A stretch of 64,000 nt of DNA. Origin: Polytrichum commune (Eukaryota > Streptophyta > Polytrichopsida > Polytrichales > Polytrichaceae). The position numbers and the translations under genes were made by a program. This document shows, one piece after another, positions 1 through 12,100 of this stretch. Position 1 is the first letter of the stretch. Each line of letters begins with the position of its first letter. The stretch spans positions 48,906,429 through 48,970,428 of the forward strand of contig OX485804.1 in assembly GCA_950295325.1 (NCBI GenBank), read 5' to 3'. The notes beneath the pieces are model-generated. The model was not told the DNA's origin. It did no database searches and was given only the letters and a program-made list of their open reading frames with translations.

Positions 1-662
1 AAAGAAAGGCTGCAAAGAAAGCAGTACCAAACAATTAAGGGTTATAACCTCAGTAAGAAATTGAACTACCATACATAGTGCTGCATTCGCCGCATATACT
101 ATCATATGACCCATTGGGATTATCAATCAATCTTTTGGTGATTGAGTGCACGCAAGACCCTAATTCGTGACCTCTATTATATTGTTGACTTTGGAAGCCT
201 CATCACCTTACAACTATGCTGCAACCAACATAAGCTAAAGTATATGTTGAAGAAAGGTTGCACAGAAAGCAGTAGCAAACAATCAAGAGATATGATCTTG
301 AGACCATGGGATTTTAAGCTAACTGCTCCTCGCAATACTCCAAAATTGGAGAGAGAACTGTTATTTGTGAATAACTTTTGGAAACTCAACCCCTCGCCCT
401 CTCGGGACTACTTCATCGGTGCATCTGTGTGCATGATCACCCCATTGCCGGCATGCCATGGTTTTCTCAATGGCATTTTTAGAAAAACCGTGCCGGCAAT
501 CTCGTTCTACTAAAAAAAAGAAGCGAAGCAGCTTCAAATAACAAATTCCACTCATTTAACAAAAACAGCTCAGCCAAATTGCTCACTCACCGAATCAAAA
601 GAAAATGGACACCCAGCCAGCAAGCACGGATCGAGCAAGCAGGGAAGTGACATTGCACATAC

Positions 663-762
663 CTTGAGAAGCCGAAAGGAGATCCACTCCGGAAGTAGCC
701 ATGGTGGCTTTCTTAGGCTTCCTGCCTCTCTTGGGCTTCTCTGCCCCCTCCATAATCTTCAT
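663..762 (-). CDS. First exon of an AT-hook-like nuclear protein gene, running off the left edge
   Basis: On the minus strand an ATG at 762 opens 33 codons plus one base and ends at a GTATGT donor just below 663. In the same frame a TGA lies upstream with no other ATG between, so 762 is the natural start. The peptide has a basic, proline-containing motif, EKPKRGRKPKKA (residues 8-19), resembling an AT-hook or nuclear localisation signal, followed by ATSGVDLLSAS. I do not recognise the family. Later exons should lie at lower coordinates; an open minus-strand stretch at about 60-165 is a weak candidate for one. The region above 762, to about 1.6 kb, would hold the promoter. The coding look and donor are seen; the nuclear role is inferred. 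Confidence 0.5.
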
Positions 763-1785
763 CTTCAACCCAACGACGATGCCACTCGCATCACATCCAA
801 CCCACGATCACCACACCATAGCCCCCAAGCTCTCTCCCTATGGGGTCCCCCATCCCTCCATGCTTGCATAAACCTCCGGCATTGTCCATAAACCTCCCAA
901 ACCTCGCAATGTTCCCACCCAACCACAAAAACCTCCAAACTCGCCTAACTTAACCCAATTCGCAACACCACGCTCAAACAAACTTTGTGATGCATACCAA
1001 CCAAAGGCGGGAATGAAGGAATATATGGTTTTTACCCAAAGCCACAACTAGGTCTACTACTGATGCTCAAGCTGGGAAGAAGGAAGAGAAGAGAAAGTGA
1101 AGCGCCGTCTTTGGTGCTCAGTGTGTAACTTAGTTTGTTGGGAGTGGAAACGAAGGGGCAGCAGCAGAGGCGACAAAGGACATTTGGTATCCATATTCAT
1201 CATCACTCATCAATGGTGGCCAGGAAATGGTGCGAATCCATCTCACACATGTGCACATCCATCGATACACCATGATGATGATTCATCTCTAAGCCTTGCC
1301 TACTTACTTACATGTGCACATCCATCGATGGCATCGTGCACAGAGAGAGAGAGAGAGTGAGAGTGGCAACTGATGAGATTGATGGTTGTGTTGCAACCAT
1401 GATGGTTGAATCCCATCTGAGCAAGAACGAGTCAAATTTGTGGGCCACCTCCCGAAAAGTTACTCACTCAACCAGATCTTACCCGGAGGCTGGATTGTGT
1501 TGTCCGCTGTTTTTGTTGTTTGGTTTTTGGGCCCAGAGTTGAGTAAGAAGAAGGGTCCAGGAACAAAGGGACCAATATGAAACAATTTTGGGGCAAACTG
1601 AACCCTTGAACTAGACCCTCCTACCATCTTCCAAAATGGTATTATAAAACATGAGCTCTCTTTTGAGCTTCATTTCTTGGTTCCGATCATTGCACTAAAT
1701 TTTGAATCTGTTGTCGTACGGTGCTTATGTCACTGTGGTAACTTTTCTGGTGAAACTTGTAATGAATAAGTTAACAAGTACACCT

Positions 1786-2130
1786 TGACCTCTGTAATGT
1801 CACTCCTTCTCTTAGATCCCCAAACCCTAGGGAACGGATGTGCTCAGTTCAAACCTCCCTCCTTGTTGTCACATTTCCCTCACATGTATCATGGGTTTTG
1901 ACATTAAAATAATCCACCAAAGATTTTCAAACCACACGCATCCATTGTCATCATTGTCATTATTGCGATGTTGACTTTGTGTCGTTCCATAATGTCACAT
2001 GCTACACTAATCCTCGATTATCATGCATCCATTCTAACACTACATACCTCCTTAATATCAAGTGCACTTTGGTTGCCACATGCGTGATATTAGGGAGATT
2101 AGAATGTAGAGTGTATTGTCATGGATGATT
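1786..2130 (+). repeat. Dispersed repeat, copy A (partner at 55.9-57.0 kb)
   Basis: About 345 bases align in the same orientation with 55,917-57,035. Shared blocks include CAAACCCTAGGGAAC-like, ATCATGGGTTTTGACATT and CCTCCTTAATATCA-like segments. Copy B carries a 748-bp insertion that is absent here, so this copy shows the empty site. Family unknown. Confidence 0.6.
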
Positions 2131-2404
2131 GAAATTAGGTATAATTTGCATCCTAACATTTCTATGATGCAATATTCTCATTAGTGATTGAAGTTTGGAT
2201 GAAAAATCACTTAGTAAGTGACAATAATTGCAATGTTGTAATCTATAGAGCCCAAATTCTTTTACAAGGAATGACAAATAATGTTTGGTTTACGTTCAGT
2301 GTTGGTGACACTACACATGCAGTTTACAATTAGCATCGAGCAAGACAAATTGAATTGGTAACACTAAAAATTGCCCTAAGTTGAGGGTGGGCAAAAACTA
2401 CTTA

Positions 2405-3880
2405 TTAGGGTGGATTTACATTAGGGTTCAAGACCTAAGAAACTCCGATCTCAAGTGATCCTTATTGGTTGAGATAAAAAATTTGGACCCAAGGAATTTT
2501 CACGAGGGTATGGATCCAAGGTATGAGAAAACAAAGTTGTGTCAATATGGCATTCCAATCCTGCTAAATCTTTGCAATCCTCATTCAAGAAAACATTCCT
2601 CCTAGTTTGCGTAACCAATCTTCAAGCTTGGGTCCAATTTTGAGTCCAAAAGTAATGTCCATCAAGAGGTCTATTGGACCCCAAGTTTTTTGGACCCAGA
2701 CTCTAATGTAAACCCAACCTTAGGGTACAAGACAAAAGAAGCTCCAAAATTGAGCAATCCTATTGGTTGAGAGGCTCGGGGGGGGGGGGGGGGTAGTCAT
2801 TGGTTGGAGTAGCAATATACGTGCGAACAAATGATAGGGTATTTTAAAAACATGGGGGCAAAAAAATTTAAATGGACTTAAGAGTAATATAGGGTATCAA
2901 AAATGGCACTGGACGTCTTTAAAGTACTATAGGGTATGGAATAATAGGTAATTTGGAATTATAAGTAATGCAAGCCATTTTTCTATTAACCCAAAGTAGA
3001 AAATTACATAATGATAGCATGTGAAAAAAAGAAGAGAATTGAAAGTAATACCCCCCTATAAAATAGTGGTTGTTCGCACCTATATCCTTAACTTTTTAAC
3101 ACACTGCCCCCCCCCCCCCCCCCCGAGTTGAGAGGAAAACTTTGAGCCCAAGGAATTTGCGGAGAGGAAATTGTCACATATGAGCAAGTGCATCTCTCAT
3201 TCATCCAACATAAAGAACTTCACCCCCGTAGGTTTGTCATTGATTCCTCTTAGATGACTTGGACTACACTAGTACATGGTCTTTGAAGCTAATTCTAGTA
3301 TCAAGTCAACAAAAACAATAACCTCCAAATTGCATATCATTTTGTTGGATAAATAAGAGGCATCTTGTGCAATAGTTCTCTCTCATCAAGGAGTTTACAT
3401 TATAGGCTAGGCCTAGTCCAAGGCACACAAAAAATGAAGTGGTGTTAATGTGACATCGTTTTCTTGCCAAATCTCAGCAACCCCCACTCAAAGAACACAC
3501 TCCCAAATTTGACACATTAAAATTCAAGCTTGGGTCTAATTTCGAGTTCCAAAGTAAGGTCCTCTGGCTGTACACTAGGATCTAAGACCAAAGAAAATTC
3601 AAAATCAAATAATCCCATTGGTCAAAAGAGAGCAAATTTTTGGACTCAAGGGGTTTACATTGAGGTTTGCATCACAACATGAGAAAATGAAGTGGCACTA
3701 ATGCGGCATCACTATCCCACCAAAACTCAATGTTACCCACTTAAGAAAATACTCCTCGAAGTTTCAAATTTTGATCTTCAAGCTTGGGTCCGATTTCAAG
3801 GATGAGAGTAAGGTCCATTTAAAGGGGTGTTTCAAACCTCAAGTTTCTTGAACCCATACCCTTATGTAAACCCACCTCAA
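2405..3880 (+). repeat. Three-unit degenerate tandem repeat (unit about 305 bp)
   Basis: Three diverged units start near 2,409, 2,712 and 3,573. Each begins with a TAGGGTnCAAGAC-like block, then a block like ATCCTATTGGTTGAGA, then CCCAAGGAATTT-like and TTCAAGCTTGGGTC-like blocks, and ends near ATGTAAACCC. The middle unit is longer because it holds a 353-bp hAT-type insertion (2,775-3,127) and roughly 200 further bases. No coding potential seen. Confidence 0.6.
2775..3127. mobile_element. hAT-type MITE with poly-G/poly-C terminal inverted repeats
   Basis: The element starts CTC followed by a long G run and ends with a long C run followed by GAG, so the TIR is essentially CTC(G)n. It is flanked by perfect 8-bp direct repeats TTGAGAGG (2,767-2,774 and 3,128-3,135). 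That TSD length is diagnostic of the hAT superfamily. An inner inverted pair GTGCGAACAA / TTGTTCGCAC lies just inside the ends. No transposase frame is present, so it is non-autonomous. It sits inside the middle unit of the 2.4-3.9 kb tandem repeat. Confidence 0.8.
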
Positions 3881-6150
3881 ATTTAGTGGTAAGTGTTCTC
3901 ACCCGTAAGGAATGACTATGTGCAAAATCAAATTGAAAGCAAGATACATCTTGCTCGTGATTAACAATGATGCTTCATATACCTTGAATTAAAGATTTGC
4001 CATTCAGCTAGCATATCCAAATTGGGTGAGTTTTTTCCCACCAGACAAATCATGGTTATGCATGACTCCACTGGACAAATTTGGCAAACTTTGAGTGTAC
4101 GGGTCGAGGACAACTATCAAAGGGTAAAACTCCAAAAATGTCACGATTTGGCCCTTCAACTTTGAGAGTGATGGACTTGATATAAATTTCATTAATATTA
4201 TTTAAAAATTTTTTTTTTGGGAGAAGCTCACTTGACAACCATATAATACATTATGGCCAAATTTCCAACCTGCATCAAATTCCACCTAGACCCAAGTGAC
4301 CATCAAATGGAAAAAAAAAACAAACAAATAAAATAAAATTGGGGGGTTGCCCCCCTGATGAAGGCATGCACTATTCACATGTCAATATGACCTTGTAGAT
4401 GTGGTATGATTGACTCCAAATTTCCACATTGAGAATATATGGTAGTGTAGGTCACATATCTTCAATTGGAATCAAGGAAAAACATGTTCTATTTTATTAC
4501 ATGATTGAAAATTCAAGCACTTGTGTTGAACCTGTCCGAAAAAAGGAATGTGAAGGCTTGAGCATTCAAGGGTTAAGAAATGGAACATCGGGACAAATAA
4601 TCCATGAAGACCCTATGATGTCTTTATATGGTCTACATGAAAAATTGCACATAACCTTAACAAAATATTAGACTAGAATCTTACTTAGACAATGATAACG
4701 TTGAGGTAAAATGTCACAATTAAGATGTGAAATTACAATGGTTATATGTGATGTTGATGAGGAGCAAATGTATTCTATATGTATTTAGAAGTGAGTCCGT
4801 ATTTGAAGTTGCATTTGCCCATCTCTCTTTTTACATTATATACCAACTCAATTGAATTTAATGTGCAATTGAGATATGAATTAGTTGTACATATGACCAC
4901 TTTTTAAAAATATATACTATAAATGTTTATATCTAACATTAAACACACTCATTAGATGTTTTGTGGTGTAAAATGGGCCTCTTGGACCTTTAAGGAGTAA
5001 AGCTAAATCTATGGCATTAGGTCACATGAAAGGGGGGAAAGGGGGGGGGGGGGACTTGGCCCTTGGCATTCAATCCTTAATTGTGGTCCAAAAGGTTCCA
5101 TAACATTACTTAGCCCATGAGTTGTGTTCATGGGTCTTGCAGTAGATTCAAGAATAAAGCCTCCAGATCTCATGATCCCAATGTTTCAAATTGAATATGA
5201 AGTCAGGGCAACTAAACACATCTCATCAACTGAGTAATGTTATGCCATTTTGGACCTCAAGATATAAGATAAAAGTGTCATAAATTATTCCATCGAAATT
5301 TAGTCCTTATTTGAAACATGTTATTCCAATCAAAGCGTACACATGATCATGTGTCCCATATGAAAATGCCCTTGGTCCTTTTATAGGCTAAAACTTGAAA
5401 GGAACAAATTGGATACTAAAATTGTATAGGGTACCAACTTATGCCTAAAAGCTTCACTTCAATTCCCAAAATGAACATATTCCTAAGACAATTAAATATA
5501 TCCGCATTATTGTTCATATCCTCCCTTGTGACCCATTCAAATTAAGGGTGTACACCTAAGTAAAAGTACACATCATGGTACCATGAGAACTTGGACACTT
5601 ATCCACGTCATTCAAAGAATAAAAATGAAGTGTGTCCCAACCACATGGCTCAAGGGCAGTTTTTTGATTGCACCATTGCAAAGGAGAAGTTTGTCATTTA
5701 AGTAGAGAAATGCTGCTCTCTTGTAAACATAACATTACTCAATGATGTGGGCCCTCGAAATCTAACAGTGAGATGTGGGAAGCTCAATCAAAATTTAAGT
5801 CTCCCTGCAAAACTTTTTGAGCATTCCGACTTTTATATTCCTAGGGCCCATTGAACGAGCACTAAGTGTTGGGTATTGTTTTGGATATATGCACACAAGT
5901 GCCTTTCATTTCTCAGACATTCAAGTGTCACTATGACTGATCTACTTGAGAATCACATTTTTTTCCTATTTGTTGCGGGGAAATTGTTCACATGTCGGTT
6001 CATGTTCACCTACAAGTGGTGCAAGGTCACCTTTCTTTATGTCAAGCTAAAATGTTCACGTGAGATTTGGATGGGTCTCAATCAATGTACGACCGCCACG
6101 TGGTAAATTGTGAAAGAATATTTATTCATTAAAATGTCCATGTGGGAGGT
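3881..6150. other. AT-rich intergenic DNA, no gene recognised
   Basis: Short open frames here (for example 4,429-4,671 plus) have no recognisable domain, splice context or codon regularity. The only notable items are G/C homopolymers near 4,340 and 5,030-5,054. This is the 3' flank of the proteasome alpha-5-like gene, whose stop codon is at 6,151-6,153. Confidence 0.4.
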
Positions 6151-9100
6151 TCAACTAGATTGTAGTCTGCGGATGACGGCTTGCACCTCCTCTGGTCTAA
6201 AGAGGTGAAAATTGGGATTCACTCTTGCAATGTCCACATTTGCGGGGGTTAACTGCAAAATAACATGCGGAGACCAAAGCATTAAATGAGAAATATACAT
6301 AGTCTACACAAGTTGGGTTTCTTGGGCAATTTGACTTAACATAGAATAAGCATAAAACAATTTCCTCTTTAGGTTTTTATTGTCCACTTAAGATGAAGTT
6401 GGTGACCTATACTTAAGAGTACTTGTAGCCATGCTCTCGAAGTGACGGGCATGGTATTAAATATGGGTTGCTTATAAATTCCAACATTGGACTTGCATTT
6501 TATATGATTAGTGATTGTGCATTGTTAAACTCATTACTTATGAGTATTTACTTGGTGATCACTTCCTAGTAATGTGAAAAGGTTCTAGAATAATACACAA
6601 ACAACCTTACCCTCCTATGCATCCGTGGTGAAAGGGGATGATTGCATACAAGTATGGCTCCAATTCATCCAAAGAAAAGGCCCTAAAAGTATGTATTTAA
6701 AGGATTGTTTTTAAAGAAGTTTATTTTAGACTACATCATTTATTTTGAAGATCTTGAGTTAGTCTAGTAGGACCTGATTGAATTGAATTAATCACCAACA
6801 TAGGCATCGTTATACGTTTGTCACAAGGATGATACATTCATAGGCAATAATTCCCTCTCGTATGTCTAAGAATTAATTTCCACTAAGAAGCGGAAGCGAG
6901 AACATTGATGCTAGCAAGAAATAATGCTAGGCAACTTTCTTCCTCGATAGATAGGTCCCCCCCCCCCCAATTTACCTTGTAAGAGGACTTTACAAAGCAT
7001 AAAACTCAAGATTCACCCACAAGCCCTTTAAAAGCACACGACATGCTTATACCAAGGTGACATCAACATTTCGTCTTCGATTCCACTTCTCAAGGGAAAC
7101 ACAACTTAAGCGTTAATTGTCAACTGCTAGGTCCACCCGATGGCCATTATCCAAGGCATAATCAATTTTGGGGAAAGAATTACCTCATCCTCCATGACTT
7201 GCTTGAGAGTCCACAATGCCAATGTCTCTGCCTCATACATGGTCAAGTTCTGAAAATCATGCAAGAAAGGAGAATGAAAAATTAAACAACAATGTTTTAC
7301 ACCAACTTGAATACAAGCATGCTAATATTTTATTGCTCAAGGATTGCCTCCCTTTGATGCAAGATAAGAATGAAACTATGCATTATTGAACTTCTTGAAA
7401 GAAAAAATTCTACAAATGCTACTTTGAATCATCCCAATCATCCATTACGTGGTCTTTTGGTAATTATTTTCCATTGTATAATATTATGATCTACAAAGAC
7501 TGTAAATTTAAAACCCGTATTTGTAGATTGTAATACCAACTAGTGGAAGAGAGCAAATGATAAAACCACACAATTTTTGTGGTAATTCCCCAACATCAAC
7601 CAGGGTATTAAAAGACGAGGAAGCCATGCACGCTTCCTTGTCCACGAATGACCTCTTATTGCATGAATGACGATCTCTAGTAAGTTGCTATGTCAACACT
7701 TATGCGCGAATTTCAAGATTATAGATTGTATCATTTTTGAGAAACTATTCCTTAAAACCCTCATCAACCCGAAGTGTTTTATTCGATTCGTGGGTGTGTT
7801 ACTTTATAACATTCAAAAGCATAGTTTAAAATGGCCACACTTCAAGAGCATTTTTCTTTGTTACAAAATCCATTATACAAGAAATGTAACATGTTCATTG
7901 ACTTGGTACTTTTTGTCATCATCCACCATATTATAGAAGCAATGAAAGTCTTAACCCATCACTCCACATCGCAAATGATTTTGAACAAATACATATTCCA
8001 TTAAATTTCATAAAGGCAAAAATAATGTAAAATATTTTTGCAAAATATCAATTGTATCTCACGATAACAATTTATTGATGTGATGTTAACATCACCCTTC
8101 ATAAGTTTTATTTATGATGACTCTAAATTAGGTCTTAGATCATTGTCTATAGTACGTCTATGATTTGTGGTGTACCGCCATAGCTATTATGACTTAATGG
8201 CTAGGTACATGTATGTCATCAATAAAGGTTGGTAGGGGGCCAATATGATGTGGCTAGAGCTTTGAGGTGTCTACGGAAACTCATCCAATGGGAAGGTGAC
8301 AAGTTAGTGAATTATTCTATGGCTTAAAATGTTTAATTTTATATAACATGAGTATGATAATGGTACTAGGCATCCCAAATTAGTGTAGTGAGATATAATT
8401 GGAGTGATTTGTTTTGCAATCTATGAGAAAACTTGATTTTACCATTGCCCCTTCACCAACGATGAGGGAGTTTATGTAGACACCATGAAGCCCAGTTGCA
8501 TGATAGGTTAGAACTTCATGGTGTCTAGTGTAAACTCATCAAGGTGAAAATGTAATGAACTTTTATATAAGGTAGAGCATGCTAAAACCAACACCCAACC
8601 CATCACCAACATCCTAAAATCTTGCACTATATGTACATGTCCAATTTGAGAATGCCCACCACCTTAATATCATGTTCCCGTGTTGATTTTGGATCATCTA
8701 CCAGCAGACTTTTCATCTTACAACTTTTGCGCATGGAATTCAAAATAAGACATACTTTGGTGGGTTGGAATCCACTATCAATTGCTACAAGAATTGTCTA
8801 GAATTTTTAATCTAATAACAATATAAATGCTTGGCATGATTTAGCATCATCTACAAACTACCTTGAGGTAGATGGTGCTAGTTCCAACCCCTTTCCAAAA
8901 GTGCACCCTATGCATGTTGCCGTTAATGGCATAACCAAGGCACACCTTAAACCATCCGAATGATTATGATGCAAAGCGGGGACAAGTTTGGGTGAAAAGG
9001 AGGGTTGGCTATGAAATAAAAGTGGGATTGGATTTAGGCAAGCATCATGATGTAGCCATGGATGGGTTACTTATATGTTTTTATCATGTGAGGGTGTTCA

Positions 9101-12100
9101 CTCACCATCAATGCTTGCCACTCTGTTCCAAACTTTACTTGAACATCAACAATATCATCTTTGGTAGGAGTGAAGAAAATGATGAAATTCTTGTAAATAT
9201 ATCCTTTACACTGACATCAATAGTCCAATTCAACTTTTGGACACTCTTTGAGTTTTGGGATATTCTTTGGAACTACATACCTAGAATATGAGATTATTTG
9301 CTTATCCCAATCGAAGTTAAGAGTTAAACACCCTCTACCTTATACATGTGTAAGAGAGAGAGAGAGAGAGAGAGCTCTTATTACCCGACTATATTGGTCA
9401 TTGAGGGCTGCATCGGCCCCCTCCATCCCAGATCCAATTGCTTTGGCACTTGTCTCCCAATAGGATCCAGAAGGGTCTGTATGATATCTGTCACGATGTC
9501 TTGTTTTAAATTTCATATGGAAAAAATAAAGACTCGTAACACTACCATGTAGTGTGCATTAACTTTGTAGACCCTGAGAATATAACCACAGGATGCACAA
9601 ACCCTGCATAGGGAGACTCAACATCCCATGAATATAATCCCCAGGGCCCACAATTGCTTAGTGATGTTATGCTCTAAGAGCCGACTCGTAATACAAAAAA
9701 TAACAATGAGCATTAAATTTCTAAATATATCCTTCACAAAGATATTGGAGAAGTAATTGCAGTTATTTAGAAGAAGAAAAAACGAGTTTTTTTTCTTTTT
9801 TCTTTTTTGCATTGGTCCCTTGCGGTGGTCATAACTGATCAATAAGAAGGTATGAAAAGTGCATGAAGATTTACACTTACAAACATGGTCCACTCTCATC
9901 ATAGCCAGCAATCAAAAGCGATGCTCTGAATGGCCGAGCCTGTGACACAATTTTCGCGCATTGGTAGCATTCTTCATGGATGACAGTCTTGAAAACGGAC
10001 AATTTTTTAAAAATAAAAATAAAGATCTTGTAATCTAATCAAACTTTAGAGGTGTTCATGTGCAAAGAAAAGAAAAAAAATAAGGAAAAAAAACTTTGGT
10101 GTTTTAAGCACCGACGTGAATGTGGGCCCGTCAGCCTTGTTATGCTCATGATTATTCATGATACTCATGTGCATGGTTTTTGTTTACACCGATATGTGCG
10201 ATTAGGTTGCCCCATGCTAATTATCCACATTCCACATTGTTTTAAGTGTTTGTTATCACTATAAAGTTATAAGTTTTTGTGATTTGATTTTAACCCAAGA
10301 TGATTTGCATGGGTAAAACGTCACCATGTTTGCAAAGCTAAGTTACCTAATTGCACATATCATTGTAGGCAATCCCACATGTTACTTGTTGTGATTGTCA
10401 AAATTGGAATAACATAGGAAATATTTGAACATCGTTCTCGATTTCATACTGAATATGAGTAGATTAATTTCATAATTATGTGGGTCTATGTGAAATTAAC
10501 AAGAAAATGTGTTTGAATGGTTGAGTAATATAATGCCATCTCCATATAACCCAACATCTTTAACATAGTACCGCCTTGACCCTTTTCTATTTTTGTAAGT
10601 TCATATGGTCCCAACCCTATTGTGATTGTGAGTAATGTGTAAACACAATATGCTACCAAGTGGTGGATGAGTCCTTGAACCCAAGCAAGGAATCTCTTGG
10701 AAAAACAACAACTCGTGGTATCAAATTAAGAGTCCGATTCAACATTTGTCGAAGGATCGGAGGAACATTGTCATCAAAATTGGTAAGGTAAGTATATAAA
10801 AAACCAACACGATGCACCATTACCCTACATTTAAGGGTTTAAATATATGATTGTGATACATAGTGTTGGTTTTACATAACATTCTTATGGGAGGAGTACA
10901 TCTGATCGGTGGGTCCCATTACATGTAACAAAAAGGTTCCCGGATCCATCGAAATTTATTCTCAAACTCTACGAAGTCCATATGAATCTAAACTTTGTAA
11001 ACCAAGACTAGAACATGTGGACGCTTCCACCAAATTCCAGATGACACGTACAGTCGATATGGACACGAAATCGTTTAACTACAATGTTGTGAACATGTCC
11101 TACGTGAATGGTATGAGATAACCCTAAAGTACCGGGTGATAGAGAAGAGGTACCCATTTCCAAATGAAGTGGTTGGCGGTTCGATTCCTGTTGTGAAATC
11201 TTCTCTCTACTTGACGGGAAAAAACCAGCTTGGTAGGTAAGAAGCCAAGAGCCCACCCCCCGCAAGGTAGGCGGTAAACCCCACCTTGCACCATGAGGAT
11301 TCTTGAGCGATTTGGGCGAACCAACCCATACACTTGTTCCTTGTGGGATGCCTAAACCCTTGCCTCCAAGGAACTAGTGTACGGGTTGGTTCACCCCAGC
11401 CATTCTTGAGCATGGAAGGGCCAGTGGGCTCAAATTCACGTCGGATTGTCCAACGCTGATTATTTATTTATATTTATTTATCATACGTGAATATGGTAAA
11501 GTGAGTCCCAATGACAACTGAAGAATGGTGAGGTAGAGGGTGCTAAAACCAACACCCCATCCAAAACCAACACCTATAAACGCCTCCCAATTGCCAACAC
11601 TCTACAACCTTGAACCGTACCCGGCGGTGTAGGAGTGTCTGGGCCCACGGAGTGACGGTTTTAGGTGCCATTAGTGGTGCCACCTCATAGCAGCCTCCAC
11701 TACCTTCATGTAGGGTAGGTAACGGGCTCCACTCTATCTCGGGTTGGTTCAAGGTGGGATTAGGGTGGCTTGTCAATGCCTATTCTAGCCATTTTATTCA
11801 CAATGCCAAGGAGTTAGGCCCACAAAGCACAAAAGGTTCATTTCCCAGGTTGCAAGGGGGTTGGTTCCCAGGATGCAAGGTGATGGTTTTGCAAGCGAAT
11901 TGGGTGGGATCATGGAGGTAGCCGTGTGGCTTTGCATACCATTACTACTTGGGCTTCGATGTAGTTTGGGTCTAGTACCCAACTATGTGTGTTGGTTCTA
12001 GGCAATGGAGGTGGGGATCCTCATCATATGCGAGGTTGCCATACACGGGGCCTATGGATTGGTTTAAAGAAGCTAGTAGTTTTGACTTTGAATATTCATC

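Noticed and set aside
11178-11188. tRNA gene suggested by a B-box motif
   Set aside because: No cloverleaf can be built around it; kept only as a weak SINE-like call.
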